This document shows positions 8,425-17,028 of a stretch of DNA of 54,033 bases, piece after piece. Source of the stretch: DASQGA01 sp035535315 (GTDB lineage Bacteria > Actinomycetota > Thermoleophilia > Gaiellales > Gaiellaceae); the NCBI GenBank assembly GCA_035535315.1, contig DATLQD010000004.1, positions 1 to 54,033 of the forward strand, in the 5' to 3' direction. The notes under the pieces were generated by a model. That model was not told where the DNA came from. It ran no database searches and worked only from the letters and a program-made list of their open reading frames with translations. Made by a program: the position numbers and the translations under genes. Position 1 is the stretch's first letter. Each line of letters starts with the position of its first letter.

Positions 8425-8958
8425 CTAGGCGGGACGGCCCGCCCAGTCCTCGCGCTCGAGGGCGTAGATCCGGACGGGCACTCCATCCTTCGTGACGCTG
8501 TCGCGCTCGTGGCGCATCCCGAGTTTCTCCATGATCCGCCCTGAGGCGAGGTTTCGCGGGTTGTAGCGACCGATGATCCGCTCCAGGCCGACGCGCTCGA
8601 AGGCTTCGTCCCGAACCGCGACCGCGCCCTCCGTGGCGAGGCCGCGGCCCCAGGCCTCGGGGAGGAGCCACCAGCCGATCTCGACGTGGTCCGGAGAGGA
8701 GTCGACGGCGTCCTCGGGCACGTAGTTCAGTCCCAGGAAGCCGAGCCAGGCGCCGGCCTCGCGGTCGACGGCGGAGCGCCAGCCGAATCCGTGCTCGCCC
8801 CAATGACCGAGGTTCCGGTCGAACACCTCGTCGGCCCGCTCCCGGGTCCAGGTCACACCGGAGCCGATGTAGCGAACGACCTCCGGGATGGACGTGGCCC
8901 GCGCGAAGTCCTCTCGTCGGCCCTCCTCCCAGGGCTCGAGGACGAGCCGAGCTGTCAC
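8425..8958 (-). CDS. GNAT N-acetyltransferase, RimJ/RimL type
   Basis: This 177-residue protein has the GNAT fold of the RimJ/RimL branch. It shows IGWWLLPEAWGRGLATEGAVAVRDEAF, with the acetyl-CoA loop Q/R-x-x-G-x-G/A variant WGRGLA, then RIIGRYNPRNLASGRIMEKLGM. It transfers an acetyl group from acetyl-CoA to an amine; the target is unknown. The GTG start lies 13 bases after the threonine ammonia-lyase stop in the same direction, so it is likely the last gene of that operon. Confidence 0.85.
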   Translation of the reverse strand: MTARLVLEPWEEGRREDFARATSIPEVVRYIGSGVTWTRERADEVFDRNLGHWGEHGFGWRSAVDREAGAWLGFLGLNYVPEDAVDSSPDHVEIGWWLLPEAWGRGLATEGAVAVRDEAFERVGLERIIGRYNPRNLASGRIMEKLGMRHERDSVTKDGVPVRIYALEREDWAGRPA

Positions 8959-8971
8959 GATCGCGCTCAGC

Positions 8972-10165
8972 TCAGCGGAGGCGATCGGTCGGGTAGCCCC
9001 ATTCGCGCATCTGCTCGAGGAGCTCCTCGCAGTGCTCGTGGTCCCGGGTCGCCAACGTCAGTTCGACCTCGGTGACAGCCAGGGGAATCTCCATCCCTTC
9101 GCGATGGTGCTCGACGGCGTGAATGTTCACGTGCTCATCTGCCAGGCGCGTGAGCAGGGTCGCCAGCGCTCCCGGGCGGTCCCGTACCTGGGTTCGCACG
9201 ACGAGGAAGCGGCCCCCTCTCGTGAGCCCGTAGCGGGCGACCTCCATTAGCAGGCTCGCGTCGATGTTCCCGCCCGAGAGGAGTGCACAGGCAGTGTCCT
9301 TACCGACCACCTTCCTTCCGAGGAGCGCCGCTACGGATGCGGCGCCGCCGCCTTCGACCACGAGCTTCACCCGCTCGAGCAGGAGGACGATCGCCTGTGC
9401 GATCTCGTCGTCGGTCACGGTCACGATGTCGTCGAGGAGATCGGCGAGGATCGCGCTCGTCAGCTCCCCGGGCTGTTTCACAGCGATGCCGTCGGCGATC
9501 GTGAAGCTTGCCTCGGTGCTCCCGGCGAGGGGCGCGCAGTTCGCCGCTTGCACCCCGACGATGCGGACATCGGGCCGCCGGGCCTTGAGCGCGATTGCGA
9601 TCCCCGAGGCCAGACCGCCTCCCCCGATCGGAACGACCAGGACGGCGAGATCCGGCAGCTGGTCGGCCAGCTCGAGCCCGATTGTCCCCTGCCCGGCGAT
9701 CACAACGTCGTCCTCGAACGCGTGAATCAGCGTCGCACCGGCGTCCGCTCGCTCACGCGCCGCGGCCTGCGCGCCGTCGTAGCCCGCGCCGGCCAGCACG
9801 ATCTCGGCTCCGTAACTCCTGGTCGCCTCGATCTTCGCCATCGGAGCGTCCTCGGGCATGAAGATCGTCGCCTCTACGCCCGCCTCGCGGGCCGCCCAGG
9901 CCACCGCCTGGCCATGATTGCCGGCGCTCGCAGTCACGACACCTGCGGCCCGCTCCTCCGGCTCCAGGGTCGAGACGCGGTTAACGGCGCCGCGGATCTT
10001 GAACGACCCCGTCCGCTGCAGGTTCTCGGCCTTCAGCCAGACGGGCCGCCCGCAGAGTCGACTCAGGGTCTCCGAGGAGGAGACGGGCGTAACGCGCGCG
10101 ATGCCCTCGAGGCGCTGCTGCGCGGCCTCGATGTCGGCGAGCGTGGGTGCTGTTCGCGTGGCCAT
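8972..10165 (-). CDS. tdcB: Threonine ammonia-lyase (PLP-dependent, ACT domain)
   Basis: This 397-residue enzyme deaminates threonine to 2-oxobutyrate. The PLP Lys lies in SFKIRGA (about residue 55). ASAGNHGQAVAWAAR and the phosphate-binding glycines VVPIGGGGLASG follow. A single ACT-like domain occupies about residues 325-397 (VVRTQVRDRPGALATLLTRL). The one-ACT layout fits the TdcB/IlvA catabolic or biosynthetic forms; which is uncertain. It follows meaB by 6 bases, and its product is a precursor of propionyl-CoA, whose mutase route needs MeaB. Confidence 0.92.
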   Translation of the reverse strand: MATRTAPTLADIEAAQQRLEGIARVTPVSSSETLSRLCGRPVWLKAENLQRTGSFKIRGAVNRVSTLEPEERAAGVVTASAGNHGQAVAWAAREAGVEATIFMPEDAPMAKIEATRSYGAEIVLAGAGYDGAQAAARERADAGATLIHAFEDDVVIAGQGTIGLELADQLPDLAVLVVPIGGGGLASGIAIALKARRPDVRIVGVQAANCAPLAGSTEASFTIADGIAVKQPGELTSAILADLLDDIVTVTDDEIAQAIVLLLERVKLVVEGGGAASVAALLGRKVVGKDTACALLSGGNIDASLLMEVARYGLTRGGRFLVVRTQVRDRPGALATLLTRLADEHVNIHAVEHHREGMEIPLAVTEVELTLATRDHEHCEELLEQMREWGYPTDRLR

Positions 10166-10171
10166 GCTGCT

Positions 10172-11137
10172 TTAGGACTCGATCCTGAACACCTTCTGCA
10201 TGATCTCACGCACCGCGCTCAGGGGATCCAGCTCGCGGCGCTCAACCAGCTCGAGCAGGCGCCGGAGCTCCTCGTCTCCCGCCACCGCCCGCTCCAGGTG
10301 CGCCTTGGCACGGCCGCTCGCCAACGCGTAGACCTGGCGGGCGAGGTTCGAGGCGCGACGCTTCGCCAGAAGCCCTGTCTCCTCGAGATGGTCCCGGTGT
10401 GACCCAACCGCTTCCCAGAGCTCCTCGACGCCCTCGCCGCTCACGGCGTCGGTCAGGACGATGGGGGTTTCCCACTCGCGCTCCGTGTCGAGGGCGAGGA
10501 TCGAACGCACCTCGCTTTCCATGGTCGTCGCGCCGGCGCGGTCCTTCTTGTTGACGGCGATCACGTCCGGGATCTCCATGATCCCCGCTTTCAGGGCCTG
10601 GATCGAATCGCCCGAGCCCGGCATGAGGACGAGTAGCGTCGTGTCGGCGATCCCGACGATCTCGACCTCGCTCTGGCCCGTCCCGACGGTCTCCAGGAAA
10701 AGCAGGTCCTTCCCTGCAGCGTCCAGGATGAGCGCAGCCTGGAGAGTCGCTTCGGCAAGCCCGCCGAGGTGCCCGCGCGTGCCCATGGACCGGATGAAGA
10801 CATCCGGGTCGAGGAAGTGGTCCGCAAGTCGGATGCGGTCGCCGAGGAGCGCGCCCTGGGTGAAGGGGCTCGAAGGGTCGACGGTGACGACGCCGACCGT
10901 CTGCCCACGGGGGCGCACGTGCCGCACGAGCGAGCTGACGAGAGACGACTTGCCGACGCCGGGCGGGCCGGTGACTCCGACCATGTACGCATGCCCGGTC
11001 TGGCCGTAGAGCTCCCTGATCACGTCCTCGGCCAGGGAATCCGCGCTCTCGACGAGGGTGATTGCACGAGCCAGCGCCCGGCGATCGCCTGACCGAACGC
11101 CGGCGACAAGCTCGTCGAGGCTCCAGGTCCGGCCCAT
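10172..11137 (-). CDS. meaB: Methylmalonyl-CoA mutase-associated GTPase MeaB
   Basis: This 321-residue G3E P-loop GTPase protects and reloads methylmalonyl-CoA mutase with adenosylcobalamin. Seen are Walker A GPPGVGKSS, the Mg-binding VDPSSPFTQGALLGDR, the switch region MGTRGHLGGLA, ETVGTGQSE, the guanine-specificity motif NKKD, and a C-terminal helical dimerisation arm. The ATG at 11137 shares one base with the stop of the upstream exporter gene (TGATG), indicating translational coupling. No mutase gene is in the window. Downstream lies threonine ammonia-lyase, a source of propionyl units. Confidence 0.93.
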   Translation of the reverse strand: MGRTWSLDELVAGVRSGDRRALARAITLVESADSLAEDVIRELYGQTGHAYMVGVTGPPGVGKSSLVSSLVRHVRPRGQTVGVVTVDPSSPFTQGALLGDRIRLADHFLDPDVFIRSMGTRGHLGGLAEATLQAALILDAAGKDLLFLETVGTGQSEVEIVGIADTTLLVLMPGSGDSIQALKAGIMEIPDVIAVNKKDRAGATTMESEVRSILALDTEREWETPIVLTDAVSGEGVEELWEAVGSHRDHLEETGLLAKRRASNLARQVYALASGRAKAHLERAVAGDEELRRLLELVERRELDPLSAVREIMQKVFRIES

Positions 11138-12372
11138 CAGAGTGTCTGGACGACGGGCGATTCTCGCTCCTCGACCCCCGAGAGGAGCACGAGAGCGAAG
11201 CAGGCGGCCACCGCACAAAGCGCCGCCGAAATGCCCCACGCCGTCCGCGCGCCGAACCCGTTCGTGAGCGGGCCGGCCACGATCATCCCCAGGCCGAAGA
11301 ACGCGTAGCCGATGCTCATGACCACCGTGAAGGCACGCCCGCGCAGGCGGTCCGGCGCATTGCGCTGGACGAGCACGGCGTTGCAGACGACGACAGCGCC
11401 GTTCCCGAGGCCCGAGACGACCACGAAGACCGCCGCCACCCAGACGTTCGGAGACACAGCCGCTGCCGCGAACCCGACTGCGAGCAGCACGACGCCGGCG
11501 ACGTAAGGGACGCGGATCCCGAAGCGGCGTATCACGTCTCCACCGGCAAGGCTCCCGATCGTCAGACCGACCGCGGCGGTCGCGACGAGGACGCCGTAGC
11601 CGAAGTCGCCCGCATTGAACTCATCCTTGGCGAGGACGATTTCCGAGACGTTGCCGATCGCCTGGCCGAGGGTCACGATGCTCCACGCCACGAGAATCGT
11701 CAAAAGGCCCCGCGAGCGCGTCACCATCCGCAGGCCTTCGATGAGGTCGCGGCGGTGACCGGCGCTGGGGCTTCGTTCCTGCTCCTCGAGGCTCTGACGA
11801 ATGCCGAGGATGAAGAGCGCGGAGACGACGAATGTTCCTGCATTGAGCCAGTACGCAGCATCGGAGCCGGAGGCGGCGACCAACGCCCCTCCCGCAAGAG
11901 CGCCGACCGCCCAGGCGAAGTTCTCGGCCGACTGGAGGATCCCGTTTGCGTGGCCGAGGTCGTCGTCGGCGACGAGGTTCGGGAGCCCGGCGAACACCGC
12001 CGGCCTGAAGAGGCTCGTCGCGACGCCGATGATCAACGCGAGCCCGACGATCTGGGCGGCGCTGGTCGCGAACGGGAGGACACAGAAGACGCCCGCTCGC
12101 AGCACGTCGGCAGCCACCAGGATGTTGCGGCGCGGCAGGCGGTCGATGAGGGGCCCAAGCAGGATCCCGACGAGGACGATGGGTAGGAAATCGGCGATCA
12201 GGAGCGCGCTGACCCAGTTGGCGTCCCCGGTGCGGTCGTACACGTCCACCACCAGGGCCACGAACGCGAGCCACGTACCGATGCTCGACGTGAACGTCGC
12301 CAGGAAGAGCCGCCTGAAGCTCGCCGCTTCCGCGAGCAGCCCGAGTCCGGCGCCGCTGCGGCCCGACTTCAC
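11137..12372 (-). CDS. MFS transporter (EntS/MFS_3-like)
   Basis: This protein of about 411 residues has 10-12 membrane helices. The opening FRRLFLATFTSSIGTWLAFVAL and the loop GPLIDRLPRRNILVAADVLRAG resemble MFS_3 exporters of the EntS type. Substrate unknown. A GTG at 12372 is preferred over the TTG at 12381 because TAGGTT lies exactly 7 bases before it. It heads the minus-strand operon with meaB, threonine ammonia-lyase and GNAT. A role in export linked to propionate or threonine metabolism is only contextual. Confidence 0.85.
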   Translation of the reverse strand: MKSGRSGAGLGLLAEAASFRRLFLATFTSSIGTWLAFVALVVDVYDRTGDANWVSALLIADFLPIVLVGILLGPLIDRLPRRNILVAADVLRAGVFCVLPFATSAAQIVGLALIIGVATSLFRPAVFAGLPNLVADDDLGHANGILQSAENFAWAVGALAGGALVAASGSDAAYWLNAGTFVVSALFILGIRQSLEEQERSPSAGHRRDLIEGLRMVTRSRGLLTILVAWSIVTLGQAIGNVSEIVLAKDEFNAGDFGYGVLVATAAVGLTIGSLAGGDVIRRFGIRVPYVAGVVLLAVGFAAAAVSPNVWVAAVFVVVSGLGNGAVVVCNAVLVQRNAPDRLRGRAFTVVMSIGYAFFGLGMIVAGPLTNGFGARTAWGISAALCAVAACFALVLLSGVEERESPVVQTL

Positions 12373-12379
12373 GCGCCGC

Positions 12380-12385
12380 AACCTA
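12380..12385 (-). promoter_or_regulatory. -10 element TAGGTT for the MFS-meaB operon
   Basis: TAGGTT lies 7 bases before the GTG at 12372 and overlaps the alternative TTG start, supporting the shorter form. Confidence 0.45.
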
Positions 12386-12432
12386 ACACCACGAGACCCT
12401 GGAGTCGTACCCCGGCGAAGGTTCGAGGCGTT

Positions 12433-13557
12433 CTAGGCGACGGTCTGTGACGAAGCGGCGAGAACGTGGGCGAGCGCGGCCGTGAAGATCTCATTCTCGT
12501 CGGGCGTCCCAACCGTCACCCGGATCGCCGCGGGGGCACCGAACGGTGCGAGTGGCCGGACGATCACGCCTTCGTGGAGCAGGGCGTCGAAGAGCTCACG
12601 TGCGTCTCGGCCGACATCGAGGAAGAGGAAGTTCGCCACCGCCGGCTCGGCCACATCGACCGGCAGGGCCGCACAGGCCCGCACGAGCTCGCTCCGGGCG
12701 GCGGCCGTGACCTGGCGTCGGCGCACCAGCTCGGCATCATCACCGAGGCTCGCCAGCGCAGCGTCCTGAGCGGCCTGATTGACGTCGAACGCGTTCCGCA
12801 CCTTGCCGATCGCCTGGACGACATCTGCAGGGCCGACCCCGTACCCGACCCGAAGGCCCGCAAGCCCGTAGATCTTCGAGAACGTCCGGAGTACAAGGAC
12901 GCGGCGCCCGTCGCGCTTCAAGTACTCCTCGATCCCGTCCGGATACCCGGGCTCCTCGACGTACTCGAAGTAAGCCTCGTCGAGAACGGTCAGGAGGTGG
13001 CCAGGTACACGCTCGAAGTACGCGTCGATCGCCTCTCGTTCGACCATCGTCCCGGTCGGGTTGTTGGGGTTACAGAGGTAGACGATCTTGGTTCGCGGCG
13101 TCACCTCGGCGAGCAAAGCCTCCGGGTCGTAGCGGTGCTCGACAAGCGGCACTCGCTTCACCTCGGCTCCCATCTTGATCGCGTCGAGGACGTAGCTCGG
13201 GAACGACGGCCACCCGCAAACGATCTCATCTCCGGGATCGAGGGCTGCGAGCGAGAGGTAGCCGATGACGCCGTCGGCGCCGGCTGCAAGGGCGACCTCG
13301 GAGGATTCGACCCCGTGGCGCGTTGCCAGGGCTTCCCGCAACCTGAAGGCGCTGCCGTCCGGGTAGCGGTTCAGGTCTCCGGCCCCACGAGCGAGGGCCT
13401 CGAGCGCGCTCGGGAAGGGCCCGAACTGGCCCTCGTTCGATGCAAGCTTTACGACCCGGTCAAGCCCGAGGTCGCGCTGGACCTCCTCCACGGGCCTGCC
13501 AGGCTCGTACGGCACCAGATCGGCGATCGCAGGGCGAAAGAGTGGATCTCGGTTCAC
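12433..13557 (-). CDS. hisC: Histidinol-phosphate aminotransferase family protein
   Basis: This 374-residue fold-type I PLP aminotransferase has YPDGS near the N-terminal domain, CNPNNPTGT, DEAYFEY, and the PLP-Lys segment RTFSKIYGLAGLRVGYG. HisC converts imidazole-acetol phosphate to histidinol phosphate; some homologues act on aromatic amino acids. The usual SNENPLGP is SNEGQFGP here. No other his genes lie nearby, so an aromatic aminotransferase role is possible. The GTG start has TAAGCT 6 bases upstream. It diverges from the LON-domain gene. Confidence 0.87.
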   Translation of the reverse strand: MNRDPLFRPAIADLVPYEPGRPVEEVQRDLGLDRVVKLASNEGQFGPFPSALEALARGAGDLNRYPDGSAFRLREALATRHGVESSEVALAAGADGVIGYLSLAALDPGDEIVCGWPSFPSYVLDAIKMGAEVKRVPLVEHRYDPEALLAEVTPRTKIVYLCNPNNPTGTMVEREAIDAYFERVPGHLLTVLDEAYFEYVEEPGYPDGIEEYLKRDGRRVLVLRTFSKIYGLAGLRVGYGVGPADVVQAIGKVRNAFDVNQAAQDAALASLGDDAELVRRRQVTAAARSELVRACAALPVDVAEPAVANFLFLDVGRDARELFDALLHEGVIVRPLAPFGAPAAIRVTVGTPDENEIFTAALAHVLAASSQTVA

Positions 13558-13563
13558 AACGAG

Positions 13564-13569
13564 AGCTTA
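13564..13569 (-). promoter_or_regulatory. -10 element TAAGCT for hisC
   Basis: TAAGCT lies 6 bases before the GTG at 13557, in a 51-base divergent promoter region. Confidence 0.5.
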
Positions 13570-13596
13570 GAGCTACTCCCTCCCGGCCACCGCGTC

Positions 13597-13602
13597 TACC
13601 CT
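13597..13602 (+). promoter_or_regulatory. -10 element TACCCT for the LON-domain gene
   Basis: TACCCT lies 6 bases before the GTG at 13609 and supports that start. Confidence 0.5.
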
Positions 13603-13608
13603 TTGCGC

Positions 13609-14223
13609 GTGGACGAGATCGGTCTCTTCCAGCTCGAACTGGTGCTCCTTCCGGGAGAGCAGCGCCCGCTCCACATCTTCGAGCCCCGGTATCGCGAGCT
13701 GATCGGCGAGTGCCTGGAGACGGGCGACCAGTTCGGCCTCGTCCTCTCCGACGAGGACGGTCTGCGGGAAATCGGGACGCGCGCCGCCGTCGTGGAGGTG
13801 CTGGAGCACTTCGACGACGGGCGGCTGAACATCGTTATCGAGGGCGTCGACCGCTTCCGCCTGGTCGAGCTGACCGAGGGGCACTCGTACGCGACGGCCG
13901 AGGTGGACGACCTCGTCGATGAGGGGGACGGCCCGACGGAAGACGAGCGCGAGCGCGTGCTCGCCGCCTACGACAAGGTGCTCGAGGCCGCCCAGGCCGA
14001 GCTCGACGAGCTGGACCCCGCGACCGAGAGCCTGGCCTTCGAGATCGGGGCCCGGATCGAGCTCGGCAACGAGATCAAGCAGGATCTCCTCGAGCTGCGC
14101 TCCGAGCGCGAGCGCGTGGTCCGGCTCGAGCCCATTCTCACGAGGGCTGCCGAGGCCGTCCTCCGCGAACGGACGGTGCGCGAGCGAGCCTCGGGGAACG
14201 GCCGGGTCGAGCCGGTGCCGTAA
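13609..14223 (+). CDS. LON N-terminal (substrate-binding) domain protein
   Basis: This 204-residue protein resembles the N-terminal domain of Lon protease and nothing more. It opens IGLFQLELVLLPGEQRPLHIFEPRYRELI, followed by a beta-rich part (GLREIGTRAAVVEVL, DGRLNIVIEGVDRFRLV) and a long helical coiled-coil tail with many Glu and Arg residues. There is no AAA+ or Ser-Lys protease domain. Stand-alone LON domains are widespread in bacteria and presumed to bind unfolded substrates. The GTG start was chosen from the family N-terminus and the -10 element 6 bases upstream. Confidence 0.88.
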   Translation: MDEIGLFQLELVLLPGEQRPLHIFEPRYRELIGECLETGDQFGLVLSDEDGLREIGTRAAVVEVLEHFDDGRLNIVIEGVDRFRLVELTEGHSYATAEVDDLVDEGDGPTEDERERVLAAYDKVLEAAQAELDELDPATESLAFEIGARIELGNEIKQDLLELRSERERVVRLEPILTRAAEAVLRERTVRERASGNGRVEPVP

Positions 14224-14267
14224 CCGGCACAGGACCTCCGGAGCGGTCGCTAGCGTACGAGTCCGCC

Positions 14268-14366
14268 GTGACCGTCGGAAACCCCCTCTTTGTCGCCCTC
14301 GCCGCCTTCGGCGTCTTCTTGCTGGCGCTTGCGTTCGCGCTCGTCGCGTACGTCGCGCTGGTCTAG
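14268..14366 (+). CDS. Putative 32-residue single-helix membrane peptide
   Basis: A GTG-initiated frame encodes 32 residues with polar start TVGNP and then one continuous hydrophobic helix (LFVALAAFGVFLLALAFALV, residues 7-26), ending at TAG. A TAGCGT element lies 11 bases before the start. It sits between the LON-domain gene and a convergent gene, with no room for anything larger. Length and composition resemble single-pass small membrane proteins, but without comparison it is only a candidate. Confidence 0.4.
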   Translation: MTVGNPLFVALAAFGVFLLALAFALVAYVALV

Positions 14367-14384
14367 GCAGGAAGCCGCGAACGT

Positions 14385-14753
14385 CTAGGCAGTGCGGCGG
14401 ATGCCGTGGACCGGCCGGCCCGCCGCCTCCCACGCGTAGTACGACGCGCTCGGACCGAAGTCGCGCTCGTACGGGACGATCCTCGGGTTTCGGCCCACCT
14501 CGACGGCACGTTGGGCGTGGCGCAAGAGGTTCGGGTCGTCGCTCTCCTGCCAGACGAGAATAAGGTGCGCCGCCGTCATGAAGTTCGCGACGAAGGTGCA
14601 GCCTGCGGCCGGACAGGGAAAGGGATCGGTCCGAACGCAGAACCACCCGTCGTAGTCACCGCCGCCTTCGTCGGTCCACAGCTCCTCGTCCTGAACGAGC
14701 TCCTGCTCCTCGAAGATCAGGGTTCCCCGGCCGGTCTCCGGCAGCTCGGTCAC
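14385..14753 (-). CDS. Conserved hypothetical protein with Cys-rich segment (122 aa)
   Basis: I do not recognise this family. The 122 residues are acidic at the start (EEQELVQDEELWTDEGGGDYDG). A central segment, CVRTDPFPCPAAGC, is followed by FVANFMTAAHLILVW, a possible metal site with three Cys and a His. The C-terminal part is YYAWEAAGRPVHG. The GTG start overlaps the stop of the upstream GNAT gene by 4 bases, so it is translated as part of the ggt-GNAT unit. Confidence 0.65.
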   Translation of the reverse strand: MTELPETGRGTLIFEEQELVQDEELWTDEGGGDYDGWFCVRTDPFPCPAAGCTFVANFMTAAHLILVWQESDDPNLLRHAQRAVEVGRNPRIVPYERDFGPSASYYAWEAAGRPVHGIRRTA

Positions 14754-15262
14754 GTATCCCTCCGGACCTGCTTCGCCATGAGGATCGCGTCGACCAGCTC
14801 GCTCCCGCGGCGGTAGTGGCCGCGGCGGAAGCCCTCCTGCTCGTAGCCAAGCTCACGGTAGAGAGCCTGGGCCGCATCGTTGTAGGGGAAGACGTGTAGC
14901 TCGATCTTTGTCACGCCGGCCGTCAAAGCCCACTCTTCGGCGGCCTGCATCAGCGCGCGGCCGATTCCGCGGCGACGATGCTCGAGCGCGACGAGAAGTC
15001 CGAGATCGGCAACATGCCGGCTGGCCGGATGGGTGTCCCGGGCAATCGACAGCCGGCCCACGAGCCCCGTGGAGTTCTCCGCCACGAAGACTGCCGCGTG
15101 AGCAGAGCGGCGGATCGCCCGAATGTAGCGCCGCTCCTCCGCGGCGCTCCGCCATTCGCCGCCGGTGATGAGCCAACCCTCGGGCTCGGCGCCGACCTCA
15201 CTCGCCAGCGTGACCAGTGCGCCGGCGTCCCCAGGCTCTGCGTGCCGGACGTGAAAACTCAC
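14750..15262 (-). CDS. GNAT N-acetyltransferase
   Basis: This 170-residue protein shows the GNAT acetyl-CoA binding block LGLLVALEHRRRGIGRALMQAAEEWA and the C-terminal YNDAAQALYRELGYEQEG typical of the RimI-like branch. The substrate is unknown. The GTG start overlaps the ggt stop by 4 bases and its own stop overlaps the next gene, so ggt, GNAT and the Cys-rich protein form a tightly coupled operon. It might act on an amine released by the ggt product, but this is inference. Confidence 0.88.
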   Translation of the reverse strand: MSFHVRHAEPGDAGALVTLASEVGAEPEGWLITGGEWRSAAEERRYIRAIRRSAHAAVFVAENSTGLVGRLSIARDTHPASRHVADLGLLVALEHRRRGIGRALMQAAEEWALTAGVTKIELHVFPYNDAAQALYRELGYEQEGFRRGHYRRGSELVDAILMAKQVRRDT

Positions 15263-16833
15263 CCGACGACGACTCCAGCACCGCCGCGGCGTGGGTCGCC
15301 CGCAGCTTCCAGACGACCGTCGGCCGGGTACGCGACCGCTGCCGCTCCGCCGAAGTAGAGGTTCCGGGCGCTCCAGCGGATCACGTCGTATCCGTCGGCC
15401 TCGAGCTCGTCCGCCACCTCCGGATCGATTCCGCCCTCGAGGTGAAGCTGGCCCTCGTCGAAATGGACGCGAGGCGCCGGAAGCGCTTCCTCGAGTGGGA
15501 GCTTGTGGTCGACCACGTTCCGGATGATCTGGACGATGGCACCCCGGAGACGAGCCGAACCGGCGCTGCCGAGCACGAGCCGCGCCTGTCCGTCTTCGAG
15601 CAGGACGGACGGAGCCATCATGCTCGTCAGACGCCGGTCTGGAGAGCCGGCCATTCCGCCCGGATTGAGGTCCGTCTCGCCCAGCATGTTGTTCACATGA
15701 ATTCCCGTCCCCGGCACCACGACGCCGGAGCCGCACCCGGTCGACGCCGAGAGCGACGCGGCGTTCCCGTCCCCGTCCACGACGCTGATGTGGGTAGTAG
15801 ATGGTAGCCCCGCCGGTTCCGTGACACTCCCGCGGAGTCCCTTGCGAACAGCATCCGCAGCACGATCAACCGGCTCGTCCGCGAGGACGCGCCCTGCGAT
15901 CCCGCCGCGATTCAAGCCACTGACGAACCCCGTGCCACGGACTCCGGTCGCCTGGCGCATGACCTCGGCCAGGGTCGCTATCTCGCCGGCGCTCCCCGCG
16001 CGCTTCGCCTTGCCCAGCCGGTCGAGGACCCGCAGTGCGAATCCCACCAGCAGACCGCCCGCCGCGGGCGGCGGGTTCGAGACGAGCTCGCCTCCGCGAT
16101 AGGTGACCCGGACGGGCCGGCGCCGGATGACGCGGTAGGCCGCCAGATCATCAGGCGTAATCCTGCCTCCCTGCTCCTGCACCGTGGCCGCGAGCAGCAA
16201 GGCGAGCTCGCCGCGGTAGAAGGATGCCTCGCCCTCGTCCGCGAGCTGCTCGAGCGTCGCAGCGAGCTCACCGAGGTGGAGGGTCTCCCCCGCGGCAAGC
16301 CCGCAGGATTCCCCGTAGATGGCACGGGCAGCGGGACCGTGTCGGAGGATCGGGTCGAGTACGTCGTGCAGAAACCCCTGGGCCTCGTTCAGAAGCACGC
16401 CGCGTCGGGCGAGCTCAATGGCAGGTTGGAGCAGGACGGGCCAGGGCAGGCGTGCGTAGAGGCGGTGAGCCTCCGAGAGCCCGGCGACGGCACCGGGGAC
16501 TGCGCACGATGCTGCGCCGACCAGGAACGCCTGTGTGGTCGTCCCGTCGAAGGAGACATCGACCTCTTCCATGGGCACTCGGTTCTCGTCCGGGAGACCC
16601 TTTCCCGGCACCGCCACGAAGAAGTCGAGCACCGTGTCGGGGCGCCGTCGACTTGCAGTGGCCCGGTGCACGAGCAGGAAGCCGCCGCCGCCCGGGCCGG
16701 TCAGCGGGCTCTCGGCGACCCAGGAGACACAGGCAGCTGCGATGCAGGCATCGACCGCGTTTCCGCCTTCGGCGAGGATGCGCGCGCCGGCCTCGGCGGT
16801 CAACGGATGTCCGGCCGCAATTGCGCCCTTCAT
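15259..16833 (-). CDS. ggt: Gamma-glutamyltransferase family protein
   Basis: This 524-residue Ntn-hydrolase precursor would self-cleave before Thr346 in STTHISVVDGDGNAASLS, producing large and small subunits. The start GAIAAGHPLTAEAGARILAEGGNAVDA and TGPGGGGFLLV are family hallmarks. The small subunit keeps the oxyanion-like DLNPGGMAGSPDRRLTSMMAPSV, and ETDLNPGG replaces the common glycine-serine loop. It hydrolyses or transfers gamma-glutamyl groups (glutathione, or cephalosporin-acylase-like substrates). No signal peptide is seen with the ATG at 16833, so a cytoplasmic location is likely. TACGCT lies 6 bases before the start. Confidence 0.9.
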   Translation of the reverse strand: MKGAIAAGHPLTAEAGARILAEGGNAVDACIAAACVSWVAESPLTGPGGGGFLLVHRATASRRRPDTVLDFFVAVPGKGLPDENRVPMEEVDVSFDGTTTQAFLVGAASCAVPGAVAGLSEAHRLYARLPWPVLLQPAIELARRGVLLNEAQGFLHDVLDPILRHGPAARAIYGESCGLAAGETLHLGELAATLEQLADEGEASFYRGELALLLAATVQEQGGRITPDDLAAYRVIRRRPVRVTYRGGELVSNPPPAAGGLLVGFALRVLDRLGKAKRAGSAGEIATLAEVMRQATGVRGTGFVSGLNRGGIAGRVLADEPVDRAADAVRKGLRGSVTEPAGLPSTTHISVVDGDGNAASLSASTGCGSGVVVPGTGIHVNNMLGETDLNPGGMAGSPDRRLTSMMAPSVLLEDGQARLVLGSAGSARLRGAIVQIIRNVVDHKLPLEEALPAPRVHFDEGQLHLEGGIDPEVADELEADGYDVIRWSARNLYFGGAAAVAYPADGRLEAAGDPRRGGAGVVVG

Positions 16834-16839
16834 CGGAAG

Positions 16840-16845
16840 AGCGTA
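16840..16845 (-). promoter_or_regulatory. -10 element TACGCT for ggt
   Basis: TACGCT lies 6 bases before the ATG at 16833. The remaining gap to ftsZ (16846-17028) holds GC-rich inverted repeats such as GCGGCC/GGCCGC (16880-16885, 16900-16905), possibly part of ftsZ termination. Confidence 0.5.
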
Positions 16846-17028
16846 GATGGTTGATCCACAATTACCACACCCGCGAATGGCGGCCCAGGCGCGGCGCCAG
16901 GCCGCACCCTCGCCCTTGCCAAGCCTTCTAGCCTTGCCTGCGGACGACGGCACACCCTGGCCTGGTCTGGCCCGTCCCCGCGGGCAGGCCAATTACCGAC
17001 CAAACTATCCCGCTCCGTGCAGGGCCGA

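Noticed and set aside
14361..14392. Direct repeat GTCTAGGCAG at 14361 and 14383
   Set aside because: Ten bases, two copies only, around two stop codons; too short to call an element.
16880..16905. GCGGCC/GGCCGC inverted repeat as an ftsZ terminator
   Set aside because: The stem is only 6 bp and lies over 120 bases past the ftsZ stop, with no T run.
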